64,000 nucleotides of DNA from positions 1 to 64,000 of the forward strand of contig CASFBJ010000016.1 in assembly GCA_949292875.1 (NCBI GenBank), written 5' to 3'. Below are positions 52,759 to 62,791 of this stretch, piece after piece. Each line of letters begins with the position of its first letter. The stretch's first letter is position 1. The position numbers were made by a program, and so were the translations under genes. The notes below the pieces were generated by a model. The model saw only the letters and a program-made list of their open reading frames with translations. It was not told where the DNA came from and did not search any database. Origin of the DNA: an uncultured Christensenella sp. (GTDB taxonomy: Bacteria; Bacillota; Clostridia; Christensenellales; UBA1242).

Positions 52759-54273
52759 ATGGAGAATATAATATTAAATACTAAAAAACATTTAGGAAGA
52801 AAGCAAGTCATATTAGACTGCAAGTTTGGAATAGATAACGGAAAAGAAGTAGATAAAATATTATCTGTTCAATCTAAACCCATAATTACAGAAACCAATT
52901 GTGTTAATGGTAAAATTAATTATGGCGGAAAGTTAGATACAAGTTTACTATACTCTACTACAAATGGTGAAAAGATTTCACTAATCGCCGTTTCCGACTT
53001 TTCCGAAACTTTTGAAAGTAATGAAATAGATGAAGACTCTCTAGCAATAATAGATTGTAAATTAGTAGATATTACTACTCCTTCTATTAAAACAAACGAA
53101 GTTAAAGTTGCCTGTATAGTTGATGTAAATGTGTGCACAATTTCAAAATCTGAAATAGATACAAATTACGAAAAAGAAAATATAATCATAAAGCAGAGTC
53201 AAAATTCTATAACTAGACATTTGTGCGATGTTGCAGACAACTTTGATATATGCGAAGAAATAAAACTTGAAGATACACTAAACCAAATTTTAAAAATAGA
53301 TTACAACTTAAGTTTAAAAGATTGCTTTTGTGGTAACGGATTTCTCGTAGTTGATGCCGAATGTTTTGCTTGCATAACATACGAAGATGAAAATGCTGAT
53401 ACAAAATTTTTTAAAACTCATTTCCCGATAAAGCAAGAAATAGAATGCCCTAGTTCAACAAGTGAATGCTGTGCAAACATAAATGTCTGTGCTTTGAGTT
53501 ACATAGCAAAAACAGTCGTAACACAAGCCAATAATTACAACTTAATTAAATGCGATATCCCTATTCAAATAAGAGGAAATGTTTACGAAATAGCGGATAT
53601 TTCATGTGTAGAAGATGCTTATTCAACAAGTGAAATAATAAGTTGTTCATTTGATTCAGTTAAAGCATTAAAATCAAGTTGTTCACATTTCTACGAAGAC
53701 ACTTGTAAAGGAAATGTACCAATAAAAGACAATCTAGAAGATGTAAAAGTTCTAGCACTTCTTAGCTCAAACTGTGAAGTTGCGAACTACACTATAGATG
53801 AAGACAAACTAACTATAGAAGGAGTATTAAGCACTACTATTCTATACTCTACAGGAGCTGAAAACGAAGAAGAGAAAGCTATTATAACACCTGCAATTGC
53901 AGAGTTTGGTTTTGTAACTACCACAAACACAACTAAGTTAAAAAATTGCACAGACTTAAATGTTCACTGCGGAATAAATGACTTAGACATCAATGTAAAA
54001 AATGGAGAGTTTGAAATATTATCTAAACTAGATTTCTGGATTTTTGGTACTTGCGAAGATGATATAAAAATTTTGAAAAAGGTAGACACTGTTTCTAAAA
54101 GACCTAATCCTGACTGTGCTATCCAAATATTTTTTGCCGAAAAAAACCAAAACATATGGGAATTAGCTAAAGAAATAGGATTAAGTCAAGAAGAAATACT
54201 AAGACAAAATCCTACTTTGCAAGAAAATGTAGAGCAAGGCACAAAAATAGTTATATATCATAAAGTACACTAA
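52759..54273 (+). CDS. sipL: SipL-like spore coat/cortex assembly protein (SPOCS + LysM)
   Basis: In Clostridium difficile, SipL binds SpoIVA and helps place the coat around the forespore. The 504-aa product has repeated SPOCS (DUF3794) domains, seen as recurring segments of the type 'V-x-G-K/x-x-x-x-LLYS' (GGKLDTSLLYSTTNGEKISL near 56 and GVLSTTILYSTGAENEEEKA near 355). A C-terminal LysM domain follows (about 453-500, with NIWELAKEIGLSQEEILRQN). LysM is the part that contacts SpoIVA in known SipL. The ATG at 52759 with AAGGTGG is chosen over an upstream GTG. Sigma-E-like elements lie upstream. Confidence 0.88.
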   Translation: MENIILNTKKHLGRKQVILDCKFGIDNGKEVDKILSVQSKPIITETNCVNGKINYGGKLDTSLLYSTTNGEKISLIAVSDFSETFESNEIDEDSLAIIDCKLVDITTPSIKTNEVKVACIVDVNVCTISKSEIDTNYEKENIIIKQSQNSITRHLCDVADNFDICEEIKLEDTLNQILKIDYNLSLKDCFCGNGFLVVDAECFACITYEDENADTKFFKTHFPIKQEIECPSSTSECCANINVCALSYIAKTVVTQANNYNLIKCDIPIQIRGNVYEIADISCVEDAYSTSEIISCSFDSVKALKSSCSHFYEDTCKGNVPIKDNLEDVKVLALLSSNCEVANYTIDEDKLTIEGVLSTTILYSTGAENEEEKAIITPAIAEFGFVTTTNTTKLKNCTDLNVHCGINDLDINVKNGEFEILSKLDFWIFGTCEDDIKILKKVDTVSKRPNPDCAIQIFFAEKNQNIWELAKEIGLSQEEILRQNPTLQENVEQGTKIVIYHKVH

Positions 54274-54276
54274 TAC

Positions 54277-54313
54277 AAAAAGCACATATTTACAAAAGTA
54301 ATATGTGCTTTTT
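54277..54313. terminator. Bidirectional terminator
   Basis: AAAAAGCACATATT/AATATGTGCTTTTT perfect 14-bp stem between convergent sipL and glycosyltransferase genes. Confidence 0.85.
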
Positions 54314-54315
54314 CA

Positions 54316-55092
54316 TTATATTTCTTGCCTATATTTTAACTTCACATTTGTAAGATACATTTTAGTAAACCCTGCAAACATCCTTTTACCAAAAACCTTA
54401 TAAACAGCCTTTAAAAATTTTTCTTTTCGCTTCAACTCTTTCGTAAACCAAGACGCATCAAAATAGTGAATAGCATATGTATTTTGAGTTACATTAATTT
54501 CTTTAGTTGTAAAATTTATTGGACAAAAATATTCGTTATTATAAACAGACACACTATAATCGTGATTACCATCTAACGAATAAAGAATTTGATTTTTATT
54601 CTTCAATTCTAAACCATAATATTTTTTAAGAAACAATGTCCATACGGGAGTACTAGGTGTTAAATCCATTTTATCGCCACAAATAAAAGGATGAGTTTCA
54701 TAAAATTTACACATCTTATCTAAAAACGGATGACCTTTAACAGAACCTAAAAAAGCAGTCTCTAAATATGCTTCATTTTCAAAAGATATTAAAAAATCAT
54801 TATCTAGCAAATCATCTAAAGGCTTAGTAAGTTCCACATCTGTATCCATGTATATACCACCATAATCATATAGTACTTTTGCCCTTATATAATCTGGAAC
54901 AAATCCGTATTTTTTAGCTTGATAAGCTTGAGATGAAAATAAACTTTGATTAATATCAAAATTTGTTTCATTCCATTCTATTATTTTATAATCTGGACAA
55001 TACTTTTTCCAACTCTCTAAACATCTATAAAAAAGTTCAGGCTTTGCTTTTTCTCCAACCCATACATAATGTATAATTTTAGGTATCGCCAT
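54316..55092 (-). CDS. GT32-like glycosyltransferase
   Basis: A 258-aa sugar transferase of the DXD-containing (GT32/OCH1-like) group that builds surface polysaccharide. The N-terminus IPKIIHYVWVGEKAKPE and the core YGFVPDYIRAKVLYDYGGIYMD with the metal-binding DTD (near residue 93) are diagnostic. The C-terminal segment AIHYFDASW is the usual late His-containing motif. The ATG at 55092 has AAGGAGG. It is not in a polysaccharide cluster; the sugar and acceptor are unknown. Confidence 0.85.
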   Translation of the reverse strand: MAIPKIIHYVWVGEKAKPELFYRCLESWKKYCPDYKIIEWNETNFDINQSLFSSQAYQAKKYGFVPDYIRAKVLYDYGGIYMDTDVELTKPLDDLLDNDFLISFENEAYLETAFLGSVKGHPFLDKMCKFYETHPFICGDKMDLTPSTPVWTLFLKKYYGLELKNKNQILYSLDGNHDYSVSVYNNEYFCPINFTTKEINVTQNTYAIHYFDASWFTKELKRKEKFLKAVYKVFGKRMFAGFTKMYLTNVKLKYRQEI

Positions 55093-55190
55093 ATTATTCC
55101 TCCTTATAACCTTATACATTATATCATAAAATGTAAAAACATGTACTATATTTATTAAAATTTTTTATAAAATTATATTTTTTTTAACTA

Positions 55191-55224
55191 AAAAAGAACT
55201 CTACATTTAAGCAAAGTTCTTTTT
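55191..55224 (-). terminator. Intrinsic terminator
   Basis: AAAAAGAACT/AGTTCTTTTT stem, after the Ser-rich membrane protein gene. Confidence 0.75.
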
Positions 55225-55256
55225 GATTAAAATACTTTATAGAAACTATTGTTTCA

Positions 55257-55592
55257 TTACTTAATTAATGGCACGATTACACCAGCTATAACTAATAGCA
55301 AGCAAATCACATACAATACTTTCCAAACCATTGGTTTAGCTTTTACATAACGCCAAGCAAGTATAGAAACTATAACTATCATAATAGCTGTTGCCAAAGC
55401 TTGTAAAACAGCAACAACTTTTAAGCTTACTCCAGCTAGTGCCAATACCATAGAAACAGCATACAAAAAAGCAACCGCAACTATAGTATACATACTAATC
55501 TTATTTAAACCCCAAACATTGCTTCTTTTAGATGAAGACTTAGAACTTGAGCTTGAACTTGAGCTTGACTTATTTGAACTATTATTTGCCAT
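55257..55592 (-). CDS. Small Ser-rich three-TM membrane protein
   Basis: A 111-aa protein with a Ser/Asn/Lys-rich N-terminal tail (about 1-24), then three membrane segments (about 31-51, 55-76 and 82-108). No family is recognised. The ATG at 55592 has AAGGAGG; the frame upstream of it is not needed. It has its own terminator. Confidence 0.6.
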   Translation of the reverse strand: MANNSSNKSSSSSSSSSKSSSKRSNVWGLNKISMYTIVAVAFLYAVSMVLALAGVSLKVVAVLQALATAIMIVIVSILAWRYVKAKPMVWKVLYVICLLLVIAGVIVPLIK

Positions 55593-55721
55593 AAAGCACC
55601 TCCTTATATATCTACAATTAGTATACCCCTTATCTATAATATTTGTCAATACCTAAATTACAATTTTCTATATTTTTAGAGTATTTTTTTTGGCGTTTTA
55701 TCTTTTTTATTTAGGTTATTA

Positions 55722-55892
55722 TTATATTATTATAAGTAAAGGGTCATCAAATAAAAACATATTAGGAGGAAACGCTGTAAATGTAAAATAGCATACTAAA
55801 ATTATTATCATGCCTACAATTGATATCACATGTAGTATTTTATTTTGTCCTTTCCATTTCAATAGAAAGTAAGACACTATAAAGCCACTCAA
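55722..55892 (-). pseudogene. Truncated C-terminus of a small membrane protein
   Basis: A minus-strand frame of 56 codons, possible TTG at 55892 to TAA at 55722, reads like the last two membrane helices of a protein (GFIVSYFLLKWKGQNK; HVISIVGMIIILVCYFTFTA; PPNMFLFDDP). The YFTF-x-x-PP...F-x-DP ending resembles a small uncharacterised membrane family (perhaps DUF6512). An in-frame stop lies a few codons upstream and no N-terminal part is found, so it is probably a remnant. A short real membrane peptide is possible. Confidence 0.45.
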
Positions 55893-56056
55893 AAAAGTGG
55901 AAACCTATACTACATACGAGAAATGGAAAAACTTCCAAATGTAAAAAAAGTAATAAAGAAAAATAGTAAACAAAAAGAAAAAGTATTATAATTTTCTTAC
56001 AATACTAAATCAAACTTTTATCAATTGAAAAACAATACCACTTAGTTTAAAATAAT
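55893..56056. other. Intergenic sequence, nothing certain
   Basis: AT-rich region between the membrane-protein remnant and the next terminator. A 22-codon plus-strand frame rich in Lys is present but has no ribosome site. Confidence 0.3.
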
Positions 56057-56111
56057 AAAAAAGTTCCTTATTGACTATCTCACTTATAAGCAGTCATTAA
56101 AGAACTTTTTT
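56057..56111 (-). terminator. Intrinsic terminator of the ADH-ALDH-YhhN operon
   Basis: AAAAAAGTTC/GAACTTTTTT outer stem with a second paired part (TGACT/AGTCA) inside; the T-run follows on the minus strand, just after the YhhN stop. Confidence 0.8.
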
Positions 56112-56113
56112 AA

Positions 56114-56869
56114 CTATTTATCTTCCCTATTTTCTTCTTGCTCACTTTCCATTTCTTGTGCTTCAATACTTTCCTTAACTTTATTATCTTCATATGCAAT
56201 ATATATTGAATAAGCCAAAGCAAATTCTGCTGGATAGTAAAGAGATAGACAAAGCACTTGAGCAAGCATAATTCCACCACCAAAAACATTGAAAAGTAGC
56301 ATTAAATCAGATAAGAAAAACAGTGTACTACCTAAAAATACATATATATTTGTCATAGTTCTCTTTCCAATTAAGTTAGACAAAGCCTTACCTACCATTA
56401 AAGATATAACTACAGCGTACAAACAAGCAACCACTTCCATAAGCACACTACCATAATCTAAGTTAGGGAAAAATACTACAACAAGTATAGAAGGTATACA
56501 AATACAAGCAAAACAAATTGCATCTCTTAAGCAAAGTTTACTAAGTTTTATGTATGAAATAAAATAGAATATATGAGCAACAGCAAAAAGTACAGCTCCT
56601 GTTATAAAATGTATTTCAAGTATGATATCTCCTAACATTGCAAAAAACAAACCAATACAAATAAGTATTCCAAAAATCATATGAGATTTATCTTTTTTAA
56701 CAAGTAGGACATATAACAAATTTAGCACTCCTATAAGCACAAATATTACGCTAGTTACAGCTTTTAAAACCAATAATTCTGTGATTATATATGCTATATC
56801 TCCAGCAATAAGCAAAAGGAGCAAAACACTATTTATTATATACATATGATTATCATTAATTTTATCCAT
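56114..56869 (-). CDS. YhhN family lysoplasmalogenase-like membrane protein
   Basis: A 251-aa protein with about eight membrane segments of the YhhN/TMEM86 family, whose characterised members split the vinyl-ether bond of lysoplasmalogens and release a fatty aldehyde. Family features: FFAMLGDIILEIHFITGAVLFAVAHIFY (about 72-99), with the acidic residues of the MLGD segment and the later ALAYSIY helix. A charged C-terminal tail follows. It is last in an operon after an aldehyde dehydrogenase (32 bases) and an alcohol dehydrogenase. Activity in this organism is inferred from family and context. Confidence 0.75.
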   Translation of the reverse strand: MDKINDNHMYIINSVLLLLLIAGDIAYIITELLVLKAVTSVIFVLIGVLNLLYVLLVKKDKSHMIFGILICIGLFFAMLGDIILEIHFITGAVLFAVAHIFYFISYIKLSKLCLRDAICFACICIPSILVVVFFPNLDYGSVLMEVVACLYAVVISLMVGKALSNLIGKRTMTNIYVFLGSTLFFLSDLMLLFNVFGGGIMLAQVLCLSLYYPAEFALAYSIYIAYEDNKVKESIEAQEMESEQEENREDK

Positions 56870-56901
56870 AATTTCACCTCAAAAATTATCTTTTAGTAAT
56901 G

Positions 56902-58278
56902 TTATTTCATAAACATCTTTATCATTTTATCTTTTTTGCTATTATATGGTTGATACCTTATAGGCAAATCTATCCATGTCTTTTTATCTACTATACTCTT
57001 ATAATGCGTAAATGTGTCAAAACCCACCTTACCATGATATGCACCCATTCCACTTTTACCTATGCCACCGAAACCCATTTCATGAGTTGCTATTTGCATT
57101 ATAGTATCGTTAATACAACCGCCACCAAATTTGCAATTTCTAATTACTTTTTGCTCATTTTCTTTTGATGATGAAAATATATACAATGCTAGTGGTGCGT
57201 CATTTGCATTGATAAAATTTATAGCTTCATCTAATTCGCTAAAAGTTACAACAGGCAAAATAGGACCAAAAATTTCTTCCTTCATACACAAATCATCAAA
57301 ATTTGCTTGTATAATTGTTGGCTCTATTTTTAGTCTTTCTTCATCATGTCTGCCACCAAATAAAATGTTATCCTCTTTTAAATGTCTCATAGATAAATCA
57401 TAACTTTTTTTGTTTACCATTTTACCATACAATTCATTATCTATAGGGTCTAAACCATATTGTAAAACTACTTGCCTTTTTACTTCTTTTAATAATTCAT
57501 CTTTTATGCTTTCATCACAATACAAATAATCTGGAGCAACACAAGTTTGACCACAATTCAAAAATTTACCAAAAACTATTCTTTTAGCCGCAAGTTTTAA
57601 ATCAGCAGTCTTATCTACAATACAAGGACTTTTTCCTCCCATTTCAAGTGTAACAGGAACAAAATTTTCACTCGCTTTTTCAAGTACAATCTTTCCAACT
57701 CTAGTACTACCTGTAAAGAATATATAATCTACTTTTTGTTCTAGTAACATTGTACTTTCTTCTACACCACCCAAAACATCATAGACATGCTCTTTTCTAA
57801 AAGTTCTTCTTATAAGTTTATCCATAACCCTTGTAACATTAGGAGAGTGTTCACTAGACCTACATATAACAGTATTGCCGGCAGAAATTGCATCTACTAA
57901 AGGTTGCATAGTAAGTAAAAATGGATAGTTCCAAGGGCTTAGTATAAGCACTACACCATAAGGTGAAGGCTTTACAAAACTTTTTGCACAAAATTGTGCA
58001 ATAGGAGTTTTCACTCGTTTTTCTTTTGCAAACTTTTTTATATGTTTAATCATATATCTTATTTCAGACAATACCATTCCTACTTCAGACATATAAGCTT
58101 CAGTACTACTTTTACCTAAATCTTTGTACAGAGCCTCGCAGATTTCATTTTGCATAACCTGTATATTTGTATACAAATTCTTAAGCGAATCTAACCTATA
58201 AGATACATCTAATGTTTCTCCGGTTAGAAAAAAATCTTTTTGCATTGCAACTATGTTTTCTATTTCTTCTCTAGTCAT
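56902..58278 (-). CDS. Aldehyde dehydrogenase, class 3/fatty-aldehyde type
   Basis: A 458-aa NAD(P)-dependent aldehyde dehydrogenase. It has the short N-terminus and overall length of class 3/fatty aldehyde enzymes, the substrate/cofactor segment LSPWNYPFLLTMQPLVDAI, FTGSTRVGKIV, catalytic Glu in VTLEMGGKSP and catalytic Cys in NCGQTCVAPDY. The C-terminal ATHEMGFGGIGKSGMGAYHG is diagnostic. The C-terminus has Lys-rich residues but no clear membrane helix. It overlaps the upstream alcohol dehydrogenase by eight bases. Confidence 0.9.
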   Translation of the reverse strand: MTREEIENIVAMQKDFFLTGETLDVSYRLDSLKNLYTNIQVMQNEICEALYKDLGKSSTEAYMSEVGMVLSEIRYMIKHIKKFAKEKRVKTPIAQFCAKSFVKPSPYGVVLILSPWNYPFLLTMQPLVDAISAGNTVICRSSEHSPNVTRVMDKLIRRTFRKEHVYDVLGGVEESTMLLEQKVDYIFFTGSTRVGKIVLEKASENFVPVTLEMGGKSPCIVDKTADLKLAAKRIVFGKFLNCGQTCVAPDYLYCDESIKDELLKEVKRQVVLQYGLDPIDNELYGKMVNKKSYDLSMRHLKEDNILFGGRHDEERLKIEPTIIQANFDDLCMKEEIFGPILPVVTFSELDEAINFINANDAPLALYIFSSSKENEQKVIRNCKFGGGCINDTIMQIATHEMGFGGIGKSGMGAYHGKVGFDTFTHYKSIVDKKTWIDLPIRYQPYNSKKDKMIKMFMK

Positions 58279-59476
58279 TGCCTTTCACCTCATAATATAT
58301 TTTCGCAAGTTCTTCTTTACCCCAAAGAATAGGAACAGGATATAAAGGATTTGCTTCTTTTTCCGCCTTTTCCGCAAGCTCCGATATATCTTCTTTTTGT
58401 ATTTGTGGTATATATTTACCTATATTCATATATCTTAGCATATCCTCAAGTTTGTAAATGAAAAGTTTTGCACCTTCTTCAAAGCTTACTTCTTCTCCAA
58501 AAAGTCCAGCATAAGAACCTAGTTCCCACAACTTTTTATATATTGCTCTATCATACTTTTTTAAAACATATGGCAATATGACCGCATTTGTGTAACCATG
58601 TGCAAGATTATATTTTCCACTTAATGAATGAGATATTGCGTGCACATAACCCACATAAGACTTAGTAAAAGCAAGACCAGCCATATAAGATGCTCTAAGC
58701 ATATTATCTCTTGCTAATAGATTGCTTCCATTATCATACGCGTCTAGCAGATTTTCAAAAATAAGTTTTGTAGCCTCTAACGCATTTCCCCTAGTTTCCT
58801 TTGTTGTACTTCTTCCTATGTATGCCTCTACCGCATGAGTTAAAGCATCTATACCAGTTGAAGCAGTGATACTTTGTGGTAAACCTTCAGTTAATGTAGC
58901 ATCTAATACAGCATATGAAGGTATAAGATTGAAATCATTAATAGTGTATTTGTGTCTAGTTTGTGCATCTACTATAACACTCGCAAGTGTAGTTTCACTA
59001 CCCGTACCTGCAGTTGTAGGCACAGCAATCAAAAGAGGTAATTTCCTACCAACTTTTAAAAGCCCTTTCATTTTCGTCAAAGTCTTTTTAGGACGAGCAA
59101 TTCTAGCACCCACAGCCTTAGCACAATCTATTGCAGAGCCACCACCAAAACCTATAAGTGCTTCACAACCCTGCTCTATATACATAACTCTAGCATCTTC
59201 CACATTATCACTTGTTGGATTAGCAACTGTATCATCATAAATACACACTTCAATATTTTGATTAGCCAAACTCTCTTCCATATCTTTTGTGAGTCCCAAA
59301 CTACTTATTCCTTTATCTGTTACTACCAAAACTTTTTTAATATTTTTTTCGTTTAACATACTTGCAAGTTCTTGCATATTTTGCAAAATTTTTGGTTGAC
59401 TATATGGCAAAATCGGTATAGCCCATTTAAAAATAGTTTGAAATGTTCTACAATACATTTTTTTAAAAATATTCAT
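58271..59476 (-). CDS. Iron-containing alcohol dehydrogenase
   Basis: A 401-aa group III metal-dependent alcohol dehydrogenase that interconverts alcohols and aldehydes with NAD(P)H. It has GFGGGSAIDCAKAVGA near 103, the motif PTTAGTGSE near 153, and metal-binding residues in DALTHAVEAYIG and HAISHSLSGKYNLAHGYTNA. The N-terminal 25 residues before the Rossmann part are longer than usual and may be peripheral. First gene of the operon with the aldehyde dehydrogenase and the YhhN protein. Confidence 0.9.
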   Translation of the reverse strand: MNIFKKMYCRTFQTIFKWAIPILPYSQPKILQNMQELASMLNEKNIKKVLVVTDKGISSLGLTKDMEESLANQNIEVCIYDDTVANPTSDNVEDARVMYIEQGCEALIGFGGGSAIDCAKAVGARIARPKKTLTKMKGLLKVGRKLPLLIAVPTTAGTGSETTLASVIVDAQTRHKYTINDFNLIPSYAVLDATLTEGLPQSITASTGIDALTHAVEAYIGRSTTKETRGNALEATKLIFENLLDAYDNGSNLLARDNMLRASYMAGLAFTKSYVGYVHAISHSLSGKYNLAHGYTNAVILPYVLKKYDRAIYKKLWELGSYAGLFGEEVSFEEGAKLFIYKLEDMLRYMNIGKYIPQIQKEDISELAEKAEKEANPLYPVPILWGKEELAKIYYEVKGND

Positions 59477-59703
59477 ACCCTTCTTTCCCCCAACATTGTA
59501 AAATTAACTAAAAATTTTAAATAAATTAAAACTAAATTTACTTTTTTCAACTCAAATATAACCTATTGCAAAATATTAAGCAACTATTTAATTAAAATAC
59601 AATAAGTTTTACAATAAATGTAATATTATTTACTATAATGACACACTTTATTTACAGCGTTTTAAATTCATTTATTTATTTGATTTATTTAGAGTGTTAA
59701 ATT
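59477..59703. other. Intergenic region upstream of the ADH operon
   Basis: AT-rich. The ADH operon promoter should be here, but no clear -35/-10 pair could be chosen and no other feature was seen. Confidence 0.3.
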
Positions 59704-59735
59704 AAAAAAAGATTATAGAAAACTATAACCTTTTT
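59704..59735 (-). terminator. Intrinsic terminator of glyS
   Basis: AAAAAG-TTATAG/CTATAA-CTTTTT stem with one mismatch and flanking A/T-runs, 40 bases beyond the glyS stop. Confidence 0.65.
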
Positions 59736-59774
59736 CTATCTATGATTTATCAAAAATAATGCAGATTTATAATA

Positions 59775-61145
59775 CTATTTTAACAAATTTTCCACAAAAT
59801 TGATAACTTCTTCTATTGTCATTCTTTTTTGTTCCATTGTGTCCCTATCTCTTAGTGTAACTGTATTATTTTCTAAAGTATCAAAATCTATAGTTACACA
59901 GTAAGGAGTTCCTATTTCATCTTGCCTTCTATATCTTTTTCCTATAGAACCTGCTTCATCATAATCGCAATAAAAATGCTTATTTAGTTCTGCATACATT
60001 TCTAATGCTTTTTCGCTTAAATTTTTTTGCAAAGGCAAAACAGCAACTTTATAACAAGCAAGCGTAGGGTGTAAATGCATAACTACTCTTGTATCTCCAC
60101 CTTCAAGCTCTTGTTCTTCATAAGCATTACATAGTACAGCAAGCATTAATCTATCCGCACCTATACTATATTCTACAACTGTTGGAACATATTTTTCATT
60201 TGTAATAGGGTCCATATATAACATACTTTTACCACTAAATTCTTGATGTCTACTCAAATCCCATGTTCCCCTGTGATGTATACCATTTAACTCACTCCAA
60301 CCCATAGGATAATTATATTGAATATCACAAGCGCATTTTGCATAATGAGCCAACTTATCATGGTCCTTATATCTTAAAAAATCTTGCTTTATGCCTATAG
60401 ATAGTAGGAAATCTAATGCTTTTTTCTTATACTCATTATAGAATGCAAAACTTTCATCTTCTTTACAGAAAAGTTGATGCTCCATTTGTTCAAATTCTAT
60501 CGTTCTGTATGTGAAGTTTCCAGGTGTTATCTCATTTCTAAAAGCTTTACCTATTTGCGCTATACCAAAAGGTACTTTTGCTCTCATAGTTCTTTGAACA
60601 TTAAGAAAGTTAACAAATTCGCCTTGCGCGGTCTCAGGTCTAAGATAAACTATATCTTTGTTATCAGCAACCGTTCCCCTACTTGTTTCAAACATGAGTT
60701 TAAATTGTCTAATAGGTGTAAAATTTTTCTTACCGCAATTAGGGCATTTAATGTCATTATCATCTATAAACTTTTGCATTTCTTCATCAGTCATAGCATC
60801 TACATTAATTTGTAAACCTTTTTTCTTTGCATAGTCTTCTATTAGGTTATCCGCCCTATGCCTTGTTTTACACTCTTTACAATCCATTTTAGGGTCACTA
60901 AAACTAGCAGTATGCCCACTTGCTTCCCATACTTTAGGATTCATAAGAATGGCTGCATCTAAACCATAAGTTGACTTATTATTATAAACAAAATATTTCC
61001 ACCATGCTTTTTTAATGTTATTTTTAATCTCTACTCCTACTGGACCATAATCCCATGTATTTCCAAGTCCATCATATATCTCGCTTCCTTGAAAAATTAT
61101 ACCCCTTGATTTACATAAATTAGAAATCTTATCCATTGTTACCAT
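59775..61145 (-). CDS. glyS: Glycyl-tRNA synthetase, homodimer type
   Basis: Class II synthetase charging tRNA-Gly; alpha-2 type, not the alpha-2/beta-2 type. The 456-aa product has ISNLCKSRGIIFQGSEIYDG, WDYGPVGVEIKNN, zinc-like Cys pairs (CKECKTRH and CPNCGKKNF), motif 2 with PFGIAQIGKAFRNEI, the class II TWDLSRHQEF/ SIGADRLMLAV parts and a C-terminal anticodon-binding domain (YKVAVLPLQ...GKRYRRQDEIGTPYCVTID). AAGGAG precedes the ATG at 61145. A T-box leader controls it. Confidence 0.95.
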   Translation of the reverse strand: MVTMDKISNLCKSRGIIFQGSEIYDGLGNTWDYGPVGVEIKNNIKKAWWKYFVYNNKSTYGLDAAILMNPKVWEASGHTASFSDPKMDCKECKTRHRADNLIEDYAKKKGLQINVDAMTDEEMQKFIDDNDIKCPNCGKKNFTPIRQFKLMFETSRGTVADNKDIVYLRPETAQGEFVNFLNVQRTMRAKVPFGIAQIGKAFRNEITPGNFTYRTIEFEQMEHQLFCKEDESFAFYNEYKKKALDFLLSIGIKQDFLRYKDHDKLAHYAKCACDIQYNYPMGWSELNGIHHRGTWDLSRHQEFSGKSMLYMDPITNEKYVPTVVEYSIGADRLMLAVLCNAYEEQELEGGDTRVVMHLHPTLACYKVAVLPLQKNLSEKALEMYAELNKHFYCDYDEAGSIGKRYRRQDEIGTPYCVTIDFDTLENNTVTLRDRDTMEQKRMTIEEVINFVENLLK

Positions 61146-61174
61146 ATTTTTTTATCTCCTTAACATTTTATATG

Positions 61175-61352
61175 CTTACAAAGAAAAAGGCGACACTATA
61201 TCCTTTTTCTTTACTATGGATATAGGGACGCCTTTAGCGCGGTTCCACCCTATTTATGCTTTATAGCATCACTTAATTAGTAATAACACTTACTTACGCG
61301 TACACCATTTTAGTGTAAACTCACGGCACGCCACGCCGGTCATAGTCTTTAA
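61175..61352 (-). promoter_or_regulatory. T-box riboswitch controlling glyS
   Basis: The minus strand carries the T-box core GGGTGGAACCGCG (61238-61250) followed by an intrinsic terminator. The terminator arms 61218-61232 and 61189-61203 pair at GGATATAG/CTATATCC and GGCG/CGCC ends with a T-run after. This is the transcription-attenuation layout: uncharged tRNA pairs with the T-box bulge and prevents termination. The upstream part (61260-61352) holds two hairpins (CGGC-N7-GCCG and TACAC-N7-GTGTA) and seems short for a full Stem I. GGC codons for glycine occur in it, but I could not fix the specifier loop. Confidence 0.88.
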
Positions 61353-61550
61353 ATTTATTATATATCTAAAATTTATCAATGTCAACATTAAACAACTATT
61401 ATTTATCAATATTTTTCATTTTGTTATATTTTTTATCCATTATTTTTAAAGATGAAAACTTATTTTTAACTAAAATACATTTTTAGCATACCGCTACTTG
61501 ACTTTTTTATAAAACTACTGTACATTTATAAAAAATAATAATAAGGATAA

Positions 61551-62705
<1,155 letters not shown>

Positions 62706-62712
62706 TAAAAAC

Positions 62713-62756
62713 ACATCATTAATTAAGAATTTTATCTTTTTAATGATGTATTTTTT
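62713..62756 (+). terminator. Intrinsic terminator of tgt
   Basis: ACATCATTAA/TTAATGATGT 10-bp stem with a T-run at its end. Confidence 0.75.
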
Positions 62757-62791
62757 ATTTAATTTTATTTTTACTATATTTTTTAAAATTA

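Noticed and set aside
55760-55990. Plus-strand AGGAGG followed by short frames, including a Lys-rich 22-codon one
   Set aside because: The ATG after the AGGAGG meets a stop at once, and the later frame has no ribosome site. The minus strand explains most of the interval better.
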